A program made the translations under genes and the position numbers. Positions 32,325 through 42,661 of a stretch of DNA of 64,000 nucleotides are shown piece after piece. The stretch comes from Anaerovorax odorimutans DSM 5092 (GTDB lineage Bacteria > Bacillota > Clostridia > Peptostreptococcales > Anaerovoracaceae): assembly GCF_000426305.1 (NCBI RefSeq), contig NZ_KE384520.1, forward strand, positions 21,249 to 85,248. Direction: 5' to 3'. The notes under the pieces are model-generated. The model searched no databases, was not told where the DNA came from, and saw only the letters and a program-made list of their open reading frames with translations. Every line of letters starts with the position of its first letter. Position 1 is the first letter of the stretch.

Positions 32325-33944
32325 CTAATTACTATTTTGCAGAGAATTGTACGAATTTTGGATTGCTGTAAGCAATTTGTCAATTTCCAGACTTTTATAC
32401 TGATTTATATATTCTGTCCATTGAAGATCGTCATAAGGATCTAATTCTCCTTTGATAAATTTTTGAAGATTTATATCAGTATAAAGATTAATATTTCTTT
32501 TGATCTCCGATAATTCTGATGCTTTATCACCATCAAATATTATTGTTTTAATATAATCCTTAGGTCTATATTGACGGTAAAGCTTGTAAGCATGAGCATT
32601 GATATACTCCTGATCAAATTCTATTCCATTCCAAGCTACCCCATGAGTATATTCTGTATATGCGAAAAATGGTCCAAGTTCTTGGATATTTTTATTTTGA
32701 ACCTTATTACGTAATTGATTTTTAACAAGAATAACAGCATGATTTCCAAATAGATCAATATCATCTGAATTGGCGTAGACCCAATCAACACCTTCTTGTC
32801 CATAGCGACCAATTAAAAAGGCCTGCTTGCTTAGCATCAATTCAAAAATATGAAAAACAGTATCAGGATCTTTACAGGTTGATGTTATAACGCCGTTAGG
32901 TTTTGGGAGAGGTGTTTGGATTGTAGCGTAGGGAGTACCGTAATCACCTGTAAGAGGAGGGACACGGACATAATTGCTCATAATTTCAGGGGATCTTGAT
33001 AAAAGTATATCGGTTATACTTGAACTTGTAAAAGCACCTAATAAATTACGAGGATCATTGGCAAGCTGTACAAGCTGATTATGGTTTATATTAAACTGAA
33101 AAGAGTCTAAAAGATTATCTTTGTATAGATCATGAATATATTGAACTGCTTGTCTCCACTTTGGATCAAAAGGAGCAAAATATACGATTCCATCTTGTAC
33201 AATCATTCTGCAGTTTTCGGTGTCATTATATATAAATGAATTGATAAGGAAGTTGTAAGATTGTTCGCTTAGAATATCAGTACTTCCTGCAAGAGGAATT
33301 TCATCACTTTGACCGTTTCCATTAGGGTCCATGTTTTTAAATGCTTGTAAAGTATCTTTAAATTCATCTAAAGTATTTGGTATTGGTAAGTTAAGAGCCT
33401 TGAGCCAGCTTTGATTTATCCACATAATTTGTGGGTATTTTTCCTCTATGGAAGTATCTAAACCGGGCATATAATAAATGTTACCATCGGTAGAAGTCAT
33501 GGCTTTTTTTAAATCGTAAAGGGGAAAATCAGAAAAAATATTTTTCATTAAAGAGGATTTCTTAATATAGCTATTTAAAGGGATAATATAGCCTTTCTCA
33601 CCATATTCCTGCAATATAGAGTTGACAGAAGCAGTATTATCCTCACATGGGAAAGAAAATAATGCATCTACAGTAATATTTTCGGAGCGAAACATTTGAG
33701 AGAGATATTCAGAAGTATAATCCTTTGGAATTAAAACGAATTTAAGTTTTACGCCCATTTCGTTTTCAATCCATTCTTTATAATAGTTAGTTGAAATATC
33801 TTGGATATAAGGGTTAGCAGGAATTCCAATGGTTATAACATTATCTTCAGTAGCAGAAGATGAATAATATTTTATTTGTGAAAAAGAAAGTATAATAAAA
33901 AGAATAATAATATTTATTAAGATTAATTTTACTTTTTTAACCAT
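32325..33944 (-). CDS. Extracellular solute-binding protein, sugar/LipO-like
   Basis: 539 residues. An N-terminal membrane helix or uncleaved signal (about 5-25) has no lipobox Cys. The body has the family-1 binding-protein features: EWIENEMGVKLKFVLIP, YYMPGLDTSIEEKYPQIMWI, LNLPIPNTLDEFKDTLQAFK and the Ca-binding-like DPNGNGQSDEIPL, as in large oligosaccharide-binding proteins. The start at 33944 is preferred to an ATG at 33956 because GAGG lies 7 nt before the former and directly against the latter. It is divergent from the response regulator gene at 34201, which fits regulation by it. Confidence 0.82.
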   Translation of the reverse strand: MVKKVKLILINIIILFIILSFSQIKYYSSSATEDNVITIGIPANPYIQDISTNYYKEWIENEMGVKLKFVLIPKDYTSEYLSQMFRSENITVDALFSFPCEDNTASVNSILQEYGEKGYIIPLNSYIKKSSLMKNIFSDFPLYDLKKAMTSTDGNIYYMPGLDTSIEEKYPQIMWINQSWLKALNLPIPNTLDEFKDTLQAFKNMDPNGNGQSDEIPLAGSTDILSEQSYNFLINSFIYNDTENCRMIVQDGIVYFAPFDPKWRQAVQYIHDLYKDNLLDSFQFNINHNQLVQLANDPRNLLGAFTSSSITDILLSRSPEIMSNYVRVPPLTGDYGTPYATIQTPLPKPNGVITSTCKDPDTVFHIFELMLSKQAFLIGRYGQEGVDWVYANSDDIDLFGNHAVILVKNQLRNKVQNKNIQELGPFFAYTEYTHGVAWNGIEFDQEYINAHAYKLYRQYRPKDYIKTIIFDGDKASELSEIKRNINLYTDINLQKFIKGELDPYDDLQWTEYINQYKSLEIDKLLTAIQNSYNSLQNSN

Positions 33945-34200
33945 ATGTAACCTCATATCTATTGAAATTTTCCTTTCTTTAGTATACTATAACATGGAAA
34001 ATATTCGCAAGTATTTGCAAAAAAAATGTGAAAATTCAACAAAGAGTTGTGAATATATTACAAATGATTTTTTTGCTCTATAAAGGAATATCTTGTAAAA
34101 TGTTTTTGAACATAAAATTATAAATATTATGTAATAAATTATGTAATAAAAATTTTGTACTATGATACAAATTAAAATATAATCTACAATGGAGGAATCT

Positions 34201-34941
34201 ATGCATAGCGTTTATCTTATTGATGATGATCCTTTAATAATTGAAAACTTAATAAAAACTGTTCAATGGATGGAAAATGGTTTTCAAGTTGTGGGAAGCA
34301 GCATTGATCCTCATCATGCTGTTGAAGAAATTATTGAATTTTCTCCTGATGTTGTTTTCAGTGATTTAAGAATGCCAACTATGAGTGGGACACAGTTGAT
34401 TAAGATTCTGAAAGATAACGATATTTCGTGTGAATTTATTTTGCTTAGTGCCTTTGGAACTTTTGAAGATGCGAGAAATTTTTTCCTTATGGATGGATTT
34501 GATTATCTTTTAAAACCTCTTCAGCAAGCAGATGCAGAGATTGTATTGGAACGTTTGAGCCGAAAATTAGCTAAAAAAGAATGTATTCAGCCATCTGTTT
34601 CTTTTGCACCAACCAGCAATGCTAATTTTGATGATTTAGTAAAATATTTATCAGATAATTTTTTTAAGAAGATTACTCTCAATTTTCTGAGCAAAAAATT
34701 TAATATTAGTTCCAATTATATATGTAATTTGTTTGCAAAGCATTATAATTCAACTTTGACAATTTTTCTCACTAATTTACGTATGAATGAAGCCGCTGCG
34801 CAAATAAAGGCTTCGGAACGACCTTTTAAAGAAATTGCAATAGATTGCGGATATAAAGACTATTTTTATTTTTGCAGAGTTTTTAAAGAGTATTATGGTA
34901 TCACACCGAGTCAATATAGGGAAGATAGTTTACTGAAATGA
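34201..34941 (+). CDS. Response regulator with AraC-type DNA-binding domain (YesN-like)
   Basis: 246 residues. The receiver domain has LIDDDPLI at the start, the phospho-acceptor Asp near 55 (VVFSDLRMP) and the conserved Lys in YLLKPLQ. The C-terminal ~100 residues are a double-HTH AraC domain ending CGYKDYFYFCRVFKEYYGIT-PSQYR. The ATG at 34201 follows GGAGG by 5 nt; the in-frame ATG at 34189 overlaps that site. It is paired with the next gene by a 4-bp overlap. The divergent binding-protein genes are the probable targets. Confidence 0.92.
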   Translation: MHSVYLIDDDPLIIENLIKTVQWMENGFQVVGSSIDPHHAVEEIIEFSPDVVFSDLRMPTMSGTQLIKILKDNDISCEFILLSAFGTFEDARNFFLMDGFDYLLKPLQQADAEIVLERLSRKLAKKECIQPSVSFAPTSNANFDDLVKYLSDNFFKKITLNFLSKKFNISSNYICNLFAKHYNSTLTIFLTNLRMNEAAAQIKASERPFKEIAIDCGYKDYFYFCRVFKEYYGITPSQYREDSLLK

Positions 34942-36632
34942 ATATAAAGAAAAAATATTATATGTGGAGCATGATTTTGATTGCATTTGTATTTTTGGTA
35001 TGGGGAATCTTTTATTATTATTTAACGGAGCTCATTCAAAAAAATACACAGTTACAGCTTAATAATACTGGGAATCAGATTATGAAAGATTTAGGTGATG
35101 AGTTTTATAATATGGAGCAAATTACATTTACACTTTCTCAAAGTGAAATGGTGAAAGCTTTTGTATCAGAGGATAGTGTAAAAGAATATTATCTTCGTGC
35201 CCAGCCGATTAATGAAATGATTTTAGGTATGATTTCCAATGAAAGCATGATTGGAAGTGTTATTACTTATAATAAAGAAGGAGTTTTTTATCGTTTTCTC
35301 GGAGAACAAGGCAATACAGAATGTGATAAGATTTATTATATGATACGTGACAAAGAATCTCCTGAGCATTTAGTGATAAAGACTAAAGATAAAAGACTTA
35401 TTGGTTATGGCAGTGGTATTTATAATATAAATAATAATCGGATTGGAGCAGTTGTTGTTCTTCTTGATGAAGAGGCAATTCTTACAAGGCTTGATGAATA
35501 TAATCAACCTGATACACTGCATATATCAGTAGCGGCTAAAAATGAAATAGTTATTTCAGATACAAAAGAGTTAATGGGAAAAGATATACAAGATGTTCGT
35601 AAAAATGCTTATTATTATGCTAAGAAACATATGGGAATAACCCCATTCTCAATATTGGTAACAGCAGATATTGGTTATTTAGAATCATCAAAGTTTTATT
35701 TTACAGTAGCAGCTCTAATTACAGGAATCGCTCTTGTGTCTTTACTCCTTATTTTTGGGTTTGCAATGAGAAAATATTTTTTCAAACCTATGATACGTGT
35801 TTTGGAAAGTGTAGAGCATTTGGATCTAGAAAAAACTCCAGGCTCCTTGTCTTATATAGGAAGTGAAGAATTTGATAAGCTTGTAATAAAATTAAATGAG
35901 ATGCTCAGAAAGATTGATACAAAGAATAAAAACATACAAGAAGCAATGCTTTTAGTAAAAAATACAGAAATTAAGAGGCAAAAAGCAATAATTCTTTCGT
36001 TAAAAAAGCAGATAAATGCGCACTTTACTGTGAATATGCTTAATCTTATTCGAATACTTGTGACGAAAAAAGAATTAGAACGTGCTGTGGATTTGTGTGA
36101 TGGCCTTTCTATGCTGGTGCGTTATGCCCATGATGAAGATGAATTTATTAATATTTGGGATGAATTTTACATTTTACAAAGCTATATCAATATTATGAAC
36201 ATTAGATATAACAATAAATTTGAAGTAAACTTTGATTTGGATGACAGATTGATGGATTATAAAATGCCGCGTATGCTGCTTCAGCCTATTGTTGAGAATG
36301 CTGTAGTTCATGGGTACAGTAATTTTAAAAATAAATGTCTGATTGATATCTCGGCTAAAGTTGAGGCAGACAAAATTTCTATTCATATTAGGGATGAAGG
36401 GGAAGGGCTATCGGAGGAACTTTTTTCAGAACTAAAACTGCGGATGGAAAATTCTGCTTCGGAGCCTGAATCCACAGGAGGAATTGAAAAAGTTGCAATG
36501 ATTAATATCAATCGCAGGATAGGGTATTATTATGGAGATGAGTACGGTCTTGTGCTTAAAAATGTGATACCTCATGGTCTGGAAGTAGATATTATTATAG
36601 GAAAAGTTCCCAAATGTAATGTAGATGTATAA
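34938..36632 (+). CDS. Sensor histidine kinase, YesM type
   Basis: 564 residues. Two membrane helices (about 9-30 and 252-275) enclose an extracellular sensing domain of about 220 residues. A HAMP-like segment and linker follow, then the His_kinase domain with the phospho-acceptor His near 361 (LKKQINAHFTVNMLNLI). The usual 'NPHF-L-F-N' is altered to NAHFTVN, but the His is retained. The N-box is QPIVENAVVHGY and the G-box DEGEGLSEEL. It phosphorylates the preceding regulator. The binding proteins encoded across the intergenic region may present ligand to its outer domain; that is inference. Confidence 0.92.
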   Translation: MNIKKKYYMWSMILIAFVFLVWGIFYYYLTELIQKNTQLQLNNTGNQIMKDLGDEFYNMEQITFTLSQSEMVKAFVSEDSVKEYYLRAQPINEMILGMISNESMIGSVITYNKEGVFYRFLGEQGNTECDKIYYMIRDKESPEHLVIKTKDKRLIGYGSGIYNINNNRIGAVVVLLDEEAILTRLDEYNQPDTLHISVAAKNEIVISDTKELMGKDIQDVRKNAYYYAKKHMGITPFSILVTADIGYLESSKFYFTVAALITGIALVSLLLIFGFAMRKYFFKPMIRVLESVEHLDLEKTPGSLSYIGSEEFDKLVIKLNEMLRKIDTKNKNIQEAMLLVKNTEIKRQKAIILSLKKQINAHFTVNMLNLIRILVTKKELERAVDLCDGLSMLVRYAHDEDEFINIWDEFYILQSYINIMNIRYNNKFEVNFDLDDRLMDYKMPRMLLQPIVENAVVHGYSNFKNKCLIDISAKVEADKISIHIRDEGEGLSEELFSELKLRMENSASEPESTGGIEKVAMININRRIGYYYGDEYGLVLKNVIPHGLEVDIIIGKVPKCNVDV

Positions 36633-36747
36633 GAAAATACACATGGTGTAGGAAAACTAAAAACTAGTATAAAATAAAAGAGCAATTTATTTTATGAATC
36701 GAAATCTGTAAGGCAGACAGGTAAAATAATTAAAAATATTTAAAATT

Positions 36748-36777
36748 ATGCGATCACATAAGTGGTCGTATTTTTTT
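36748..36777 (+). terminator. Terminator of the two-component operon
   Basis: The 10-bp stem ATGCGATCAC / GTGGTCGTAT with G-T pairs and an ATAA loop is followed by seven T residues. Confidence 0.88.
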
Positions 36778-36897
36778 GCTGATTGTTTGATTTTCCAATT
36801 TAAGACAAAGGCATGTGAAGATAGTCTATACCAATAATAGATAAAATCAAATAAAATTAAATCAAAAAAAGAGATAACAAAAGAAAGGGAAAGTGTT

Positions 36898-39800
36898 ATG
36901 AATAAAAACGTATATAAAAAAAGTTTAGCATTGCTGATAGTCGTGAGCATGTTGGTAACCTTATTACCGGTTACTGCTTCGGCTTTAAGCTTTCCAACGC
37001 CAACAGGGCTGAAACTGGGAATAGGAGAGATTGGCAATGAGCATTATTCAGGAGGATATACAGAGCTTGGTTTACATTTTGATAGAGTGGAAGAAATAGA
37101 AGATGAGATGTATGCATATTCTTTTCAAGTGGACATAAACGGCAGGATCAATAATGATAGCTGGATAGACAAAATTCAGGGGGGGAGTGTTAATCCTTTT
37201 GTTGGATTGTGTGGTTGGATTACACGTAATGGAGAAAGTGTTGCTGAACGTTACATCGATTCGGTTACTATTTCTTTTACAGATGATAATAATGAAAACA
37301 ATGGTCCATCTGCTACATTGAATACTAATATTACTGTTGAACAGGTTGAGAGCGATGCTGCTTATACGGCCTATTATGTGGGAACAAAAAATCCTTATCC
37401 GCCGGATGATCAATATTATCATCCAGATGATAAAGAAGCTACCTTTAAGGTTAGAGGAGTACCGGTCGAACATACATTTGAATTTGTGTATGGACAAGTG
37501 TATGGACAAGGAGGATCTATAATAGAGTCAAATTCAAACGGTATAGTCGATATTAGAGATCAATATCCGCACTATAATGCTAAATGGAATTATGGCTTGG
37601 GAGATATGGTAGTTGATGCAAATGATGAATACTATCTTGATGTATACGATACTCATATAATAGATGATACGACTGCAACATTAACAATTACCCGCCATCC
37701 GGTAAATTTTGTTTTTGATAGTTTTCAAGCAACTGTTGAAGGAAATCTTACTTACAACGGCAGCCAAATTACACCGAATATTATAGTGAAAACTACAGAT
37801 GAGACACCAGTAACTTTAACAGAAGGAACAGATTATACGGTATCTTTTGAAAAGAATGGTTCTGCTATTTCTGCAAATGAAGTAAAAAATGCAGGAAACT
37901 ATACAGTTGTTATTAGTGGAAAAGAAGGAAGCGAATATGAGGGAAAAGTTGCAACTAAATCTTTTACCATAGCAAAAGCAACTCCAAATAACCCGGAGCC
38001 TATTACCGGAATTACAGCAGAATATGGAAAAACTCTTGCGGATATAGTCTTGCCATCAGGGTTCAGCTGGCAGGACGCAAAAACTACCTTGGTAGGGAAT
38101 GTAGGAAACAATACATTTAAAGTGCAGTATACTCCGGATGAGGAGAATTATAATGCTATTACAGGAATTGATGTTACGATTACAGTAACAAAGGCAAATC
38201 AGGAGGTACCGGTTCTTAATTTGTCATCGGAGACTGGCATTTTAGGATTAACCCCGCCTGCATTGAAGCTAACTGGAGGCAGTGGCACAGGTGCACTTCA
38301 TTATGTGAGCAGCAATCCTGACGTTGCTGCGGTGGATGAGGCTACAGGAGCGATTTCTGTCAAAGGGGTTGGAACTGCAACTTTTACTGTAACAAAGGAT
38401 GGAGATTCAAACTATAATGCGTCAAGCCAGAGTGCCGGAGTTACACTTACAGTAAAGGACAAGATAGATTTGACTGTTAAGGATACTGCAGCAACAGAAA
38501 CAGCATTAGTTGCCCATTTAAAAAATCAAGGTCAAATTAACGTAGGAACACCATTAAGAATTGGCTTGACCAATAACTTTACAGTTGATGTAAAAGGGAA
38601 GAAAGCTTTGACTACTTATGCCAGCAGTGATACACAGCAAGGAGAAGCTAAGTGGATTGGGTTGATTATTGGAAATTTGAAAGTTAATAATGGTTCTTCT
38701 TATCTTATGACGGATTTATACTATAAAACTGCTGAAGCAGGAAGCTATGCAAAGCTCACAGAGAAGGATAAAAATGAATCATTACAAGTTGGCGGAACGG
38801 ATAAAGAATTGGTATTATGGATCAAATCAGATGTAGATACTACAAAAAATATTTGGCTTGCAACCTCTGCAAGCGGAGAAAATGAAACTAAACTGACTGT
38901 TAACTTTACGCCATATTCAGATTCTCCAAGTGGCGGAGATAATGATGAAAATAGTGGCAGCCATAGTAGCGGGCACAGTGGAGGGCACAGTGGCGGTTCT
39001 TCAACGACAACAACAAATAAAACAACAAATTCCACAGAAGTAAAAACAACTTCGCAAGAAACAACTACCATATCAACGTCTGTGAATGCCACAACAGATG
39101 CAAAGGGAAAAGCTTCTATCACAATGCCTGCGAAAACTATTACAGGACTCATTGAAAAGGCCAAAGAGGCAGAAAAGCAGGATAAAAAAGCTGTAATAGA
39201 AATTAGTGTAAAAACAGATGCAGCTGCAAAAGCTGCGGAAGTGACAATTGAAAAAGCTGTTTTTGGTACTATTATAAAAGAAACAAAAGCAGGGATGAAA
39301 ATTGAAACTGGAATCGGTTCCATTATCTTTGACCAAAAAGCGATGAAAACAATTGGGGATAAGGGGAATGAAGATGTCAGTATTCGTATGGAAAACGTTG
39401 ATAAAATAAATCTTTCTGATGAAGTAAAAAATTTAGTTGGCGAAAATCCGGTTTATGATCTAACTGTTTTATCAGGAGATACGAAAATCAGCTCCTTTGA
39501 TGGCGGCTTGGCAAGCATCAGCATTCCGTATACATTAAAATCCGGAGATGATAAAAATGCAGTAGTTGTTTATTATATAGACGATAATGGAAATCTTCAG
39601 ACCGTACGAGGTAAGTATAATGATAAAACAAAAAATGTAGATTTTGTTGTAGGTCATTTCTCACAATATGCAGTAGGCTACAATAAAATTATGTTTTCTG
39701 ATGTAAGCAACAGCGCATGGTATTCTGATGCTGTTACGTTCCTGTCAGCGCGTGGAATTGCAAATGGAACATCACAAACTACATTCAGTCCCAATGTGGC

Positions 39801-40233
39801 TATAACAAGGGGTGAGTTTCTTGTAATGCTTATGAGAGCATATGGAATTGAACCGAAGGAAAACAGTGTAAGCAACTTTGCAGATGCAGGAAATACATAC
39901 TATACGGCTTATCTTGCTGCAGCAAAAGAATTAAATATTACACAAGGTGTGGGTAGTGATCTCTATAAGCCTAATGCTAAGATCAGTCGTCAGGACATGT
40001 TTACTATGTTGTATCGTGCACTCGAGGTACTAGGTGAAGTTCCAGATAAAAATTCAATGGCATCTTCTGCACAATTTACTGATTCACAAGAGATAGCAGA
40101 CTATGCAAAATCTTCTGTAGAGGCGTTGGCAGATGCAGGTATTATTTCTGGAAGCAATGGAAAACTTGATCCTATAGGAGAATCAACAAGAGCACAAATG
40201 TCACAGATTATATTTAATCTGTTGTCTGAATAA
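36898..40233 (+). CDS. Large secreted SLH-domain protein with MBG-like beta repeats
   Basis: 1111 residues. A signal peptide ends near TASALS (about 30). A unique N-terminal domain extends to about 270. MBG-like and Ig-like domains follow (NLTYNGSQI, then Lys-Ala-Thr-Pro linkers, VPVLNLSSETGILGLTPPAL), then a Gly/His/Ser-rich linker near 685-705, a Thr-rich stretch and a conserved region with a terminal VGHFSQYAVGYN. SLH domains occupy about 930 to the end (MFSDVSNSAWYSDAVTFLSA, then ITRGEFLVMLMRAYG). The design matches wall-attached adhesins or S-layer-associated proteins of Clostridia. AAAGGGAAAG precedes the ATG. It lies alone between two terminators. Confidence 0.88.
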   Translation: MNKNVYKKSLALLIVVSMLVTLLPVTASALSFPTPTGLKLGIGEIGNEHYSGGYTELGLHFDRVEEIEDEMYAYSFQVDINGRINNDSWIDKIQGGSVNPFVGLCGWITRNGESVAERYIDSVTISFTDDNNENNGPSATLNTNITVEQVESDAAYTAYYVGTKNPYPPDDQYYHPDDKEATFKVRGVPVEHTFEFVYGQVYGQGGSIIESNSNGIVDIRDQYPHYNAKWNYGLGDMVVDANDEYYLDVYDTHIIDDTTATLTITRHPVNFVFDSFQATVEGNLTYNGSQITPNIIVKTTDETPVTLTEGTDYTVSFEKNGSAISANEVKNAGNYTVVISGKEGSEYEGKVATKSFTIAKATPNNPEPITGITAEYGKTLADIVLPSGFSWQDAKTTLVGNVGNNTFKVQYTPDEENYNAITGIDVTITVTKANQEVPVLNLSSETGILGLTPPALKLTGGSGTGALHYVSSNPDVAAVDEATGAISVKGVGTATFTVTKDGDSNYNASSQSAGVTLTVKDKIDLTVKDTAATETALVAHLKNQGQINVGTPLRIGLTNNFTVDVKGKKALTTYASSDTQQGEAKWIGLIIGNLKVNNGSSYLMTDLYYKTAEAGSYAKLTEKDKNESLQVGGTDKELVLWIKSDVDTTKNIWLATSASGENETKLTVNFTPYSDSPSGGDNDENSGSHSSGHSGGHSGGSSTTTTNKTTNSTEVKTTSQETTTISTSVNATTDAKGKASITMPAKTITGLIEKAKEAEKQDKKAVIEISVKTDAAAKAAEVTIEKAVFGTIIKETKAGMKIETGIGSIIFDQKAMKTIGDKGNEDVSIRMENVDKINLSDEVKNLVGENPVYDLTVLSGDTKISSFDGGLASISIPYTLKSGDDKNAVVVYYIDDNGNLQTVRGKYNDKTKNVDFVVGHFSQYAVGYNKIMFSDVSNSAWYSDAVTFLSARGIANGTSQTTFSPNVAITRGEFLVMLMRAYGIEPKENSVSNFADAGNTYYTAYLAAAKELNITQGVGSDLYKPNAKISRQDMFTMLYRALEVLGEVPDKNSMASSAQFTDSQEIADYAKSSVEALADAGIISGSNGKLDPIGESTRAQMSQIIFNLLSE

Positions 40234-40276
40234 ATTTGTAAGATAAAAAAACACCAGTTTAAAGTTTAAGTAAAAA

Positions 40277-40315
40277 ATAGGGCGGAGAAATATAAAAATC
40301 TCCGCTCTATTTTAT
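40277..40315 (+). terminator. Terminator after the large SLH gene
   Basis: The 12-bp stem ATAGGGCGGAGA / TCTCCGCTCTAT (one G-T pair) with a 10-nt loop is followed by TTTTAT. The rest of the gap to 40541 holds no gene that I can support. Confidence 0.88.
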
Positions 40316-40541
40316 GTGTGTCGGTAGAATTTTTTATGACATGATAAATAAAATGTACAATTTAAGACATATGAATGTGAAAATAATCTATACCTTAAAA
40401 TGAAATTATGAAATAAACTTATAGGGGAACTTAATAATATGTAAAAAGAGAGCTTAGACTACTGCTATTTATTTATAAAAAAGAGGCAGTAAATGTGGCA
40501 TCAATAAATATTATTAAAATTAGATAAAAGGAGCATAACTT

Positions 40542-42638
40542 ATGCAAGATTTCAGCAGTTCAAAACCAAATGATAATATTAATAATTTTCAATCTAACCC
40601 AATAGAAAATCAAAACAAGAAAATGGCGCCGCCGCCGCCACCAATACCAAATCAGAAAACAACGGCAGCAGCACCGCTGCCGCCAATACCAAACCAGAAA
40701 ACAATGGCAGCACCACTGCCACCAATAACGAATGAAAAAATAATGGCACCGCCGCCGCCAATACCAAACCAGAGAACAACGGCACCACCGCCGCCAATAC
40801 CAAATCAGAAAACGACGGCAGCACCACCCACGATACCAAATCAGAAAACGACGGCAGCAGCACCGCCGCCGCCAATACCAAACCAGAGAACGATGGCAGC
40901 ACCACCGCCGCCAATATCAAACCAGAGAACGATGGCAGCACCACCGCCGCCAATATCAAACCAGAGAACAATGGCAGTGCCACCGTCACCAATACCAAAT
41001 CAGAAAACAACGGCAGCAGCACCGCCACCAATACCAAATGAAAAAACAATGGTAGCGCCACCGCCGCCAATACCTAATTATAAAGCAGAAGCACCACGAA
41101 CAATAACAAATAAAACAAATATTGAAAATAAAGTTCATACTTCAGCAGATAAAATAAAAGAAGCTTCTGATAAAATAAAACAAAAATCAGATAAAATAAA
41201 ACAAAAAGTTGAGAATTTGAACAAGGAAGAATCTGTAAATAATATAAAAAAATATTTAAAAATTGCTTTGGACTGTTTATCAAAAATATATATAATAGAC
41301 TTTTTCAGAAGATTGTTTAAAAAGAATAATATTGGAACTATTATATTTCTAGCTTTGAACCTTCTTCTATACATAGCTTTATTTGGCGGTTTTGCTATGC
41401 CTCAAATAATTCCTATGGCTATATTTCTTTATATAATAAGCTTAATGATTGCACTCTCTCCTTTTGGGGAATTTATTTTACGATTTCAAAGTGGCTGTAA
41501 AAAATTAAGTAAATTTAAAAATAAAGAACAAGCACAGCGAATACAACGAATTTTTGAAGAAGTTTATGCTAAAGCAAGAGAATTTGATCCTTCAATATCA
41601 CCAAAAGTAAAAATATTTATTTCTAAAGATGAAGATATGAATGCCTTTGCAACAGGAAGAAAAACCGTTTGTGTGACAAAAGGTCTTTTGAAGCTTAGTG
41701 ATGGAGAAATTAAAGGGATTTTAGGGCATGAATTCGGACATTTAGCCCATAAAGATACAGATCTTTTACTTGTTATTCTTGTCAGCAATATACTTCTCAG
41801 TATTATGTTTGTTATTCTTAGAGTTATTGTGACATTGTTTATTTTCCTAATAGGTGAGGGGGAAAGCAGCTTTGGAGGTATAGGGAATCTTATTGTAAGG
41901 ATACTTGTAGATTTGCTTTTACTATCCCTTATTAAATTATGGACAAAATTGGGTGTGCTGCTTGTTATGCATTCAAGCAGACAAAATGAGTTTGAAGCTG
42001 ATAAATTTTCAGCTGAAATAGGTTATGGAAATGAACTTGCCTGTGGATTAAACACAATAGATGGAGATTCATTTAAAAAAGGCTTTTTCGCCAGCCTTAG
42101 ATCATCTCATCCTGATACAACAGATAGAATAGATAGAGTTAAAAACTGGTTATCTGTAAATAAAAAAGAATTTGTTCCCAATAATATTTCATCAATAAAT
42201 ACTTATTCGGCTGGAACAGCTCCTATGGGGATGGCAGCAGCTTTCCCTCCTTCACCAAAAGCACAAAAGCCTGTGCCTAATAAGCCAATAGAATTTATGA
42301 GGACAGAAGAGATTGAAATAAATAATTTTTGTTACGGCAGATTCAGTGAAGATGGACGTATGCATTATGGGCAAGTACTTAATATACAGGATGTTTATGC
42401 AGATTTTCTATTTTTAAATAATAATCGCGAATGGGTTCATATAAACTGTCTTACTTCTGTTAAAGATGCATTGAATCAATTGAAAGCTTTTGGATTTAAT
42501 AAGCAAAAGGGTACTTATGATCCTTGTCATATACAGCAGAAAAATCCTGACGGAAATGCAGTTGTCAAATTTAATGACGGAAGAGTGGAAATGTTAAACG
42601 AAAAATCATTAATATTTATATGTCCACCGAATATGTAA
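40542..42638 (+). CDS. Membrane M48-family metallopeptidase with proline-rich N-terminal repeats
   Basis: 698 residues in four parts. Residues about 28-185 contain 12 imperfect copies of an 11-15-residue unit around PPPPIPNQKTTAA. A Lys-rich coiled coil (about 195-240) follows. Two hydrophobic stretches (about 265-305) lead into an M48 catalytic domain with LGHEFGHLAH (zinc-binding HExxH near 397) and NEFEADKFSAE supplying the third ligand, with two further membrane segments near 410-440 and 450-475, as in HtpX. The last ~110 residues (CYGRFSEDGRMHYGQV, then AVVKFNDGRVEML) look like two small beta barrels. The fold suggests membrane protein quality control or processing. The proline-rich tail may bind SH3-like partners; that is inference. 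AAAGGAG precedes the ATG. Confidence 0.88.
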   Translation: MQDFSSSKPNDNINNFQSNPIENQNKKMAPPPPPIPNQKTTAAAPLPPIPNQKTMAAPLPPITNEKIMAPPPPIPNQRTTAPPPPIPNQKTTAAPPTIPNQKTTAAAPPPPIPNQRTMAAPPPPISNQRTMAAPPPPISNQRTMAVPPSPIPNQKTTAAAPPPIPNEKTMVAPPPPIPNYKAEAPRTITNKTNIENKVHTSADKIKEASDKIKQKSDKIKQKVENLNKEESVNNIKKYLKIALDCLSKIYIIDFFRRLFKKNNIGTIIFLALNLLLYIALFGGFAMPQIIPMAIFLYIISLMIALSPFGEFILRFQSGCKKLSKFKNKEQAQRIQRIFEEVYAKAREFDPSISPKVKIFISKDEDMNAFATGRKTVCVTKGLLKLSDGEIKGILGHEFGHLAHKDTDLLLVILVSNILLSIMFVILRVIVTLFIFLIGEGESSFGGIGNLIVRILVDLLLLSLIKLWTKLGVLLVMHSSRQNEFEADKFSAEIGYGNELACGLNTIDGDSFKKGFFASLRSSHPDTTDRIDRVKNWLSVNKKEFVPNNISSINTYSAGTAPMGMAAAFPPSPKAQKPVPNKPIEFMRTEEIEINNFCYGRFSEDGRMHYGQVLNIQDVYADFLFLNNNREWVHINCLTSVKDALNQLKAFGFNKQKGTYDPCHIQQKNPDGNAVVKFNDGRVEMLNEKSLIFICPPNM

Positions 42639-42661
42639 TATCAGAAAGTGGGGAAAAAATT

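Noticed and set aside
38745-39323. 192-codon minus-strand ORF opposite the large SLH gene
   Set aside because: A shadow of the Lys/Ala/Thr-rich plus-strand frame.
40594-41070. 158-codon minus-strand ORF opposite the proline-rich repeats
   Set aside because: An artefact of the repetitive GC-richer DNA; no start signal.
42620-42661. Longer N-terminus for the WITWFD-repeat protein
   Set aside because: The ATG at 42620 is inside the previous gene without a ribosome binding site. ATG 42662 has one and starts next to the first repeat.
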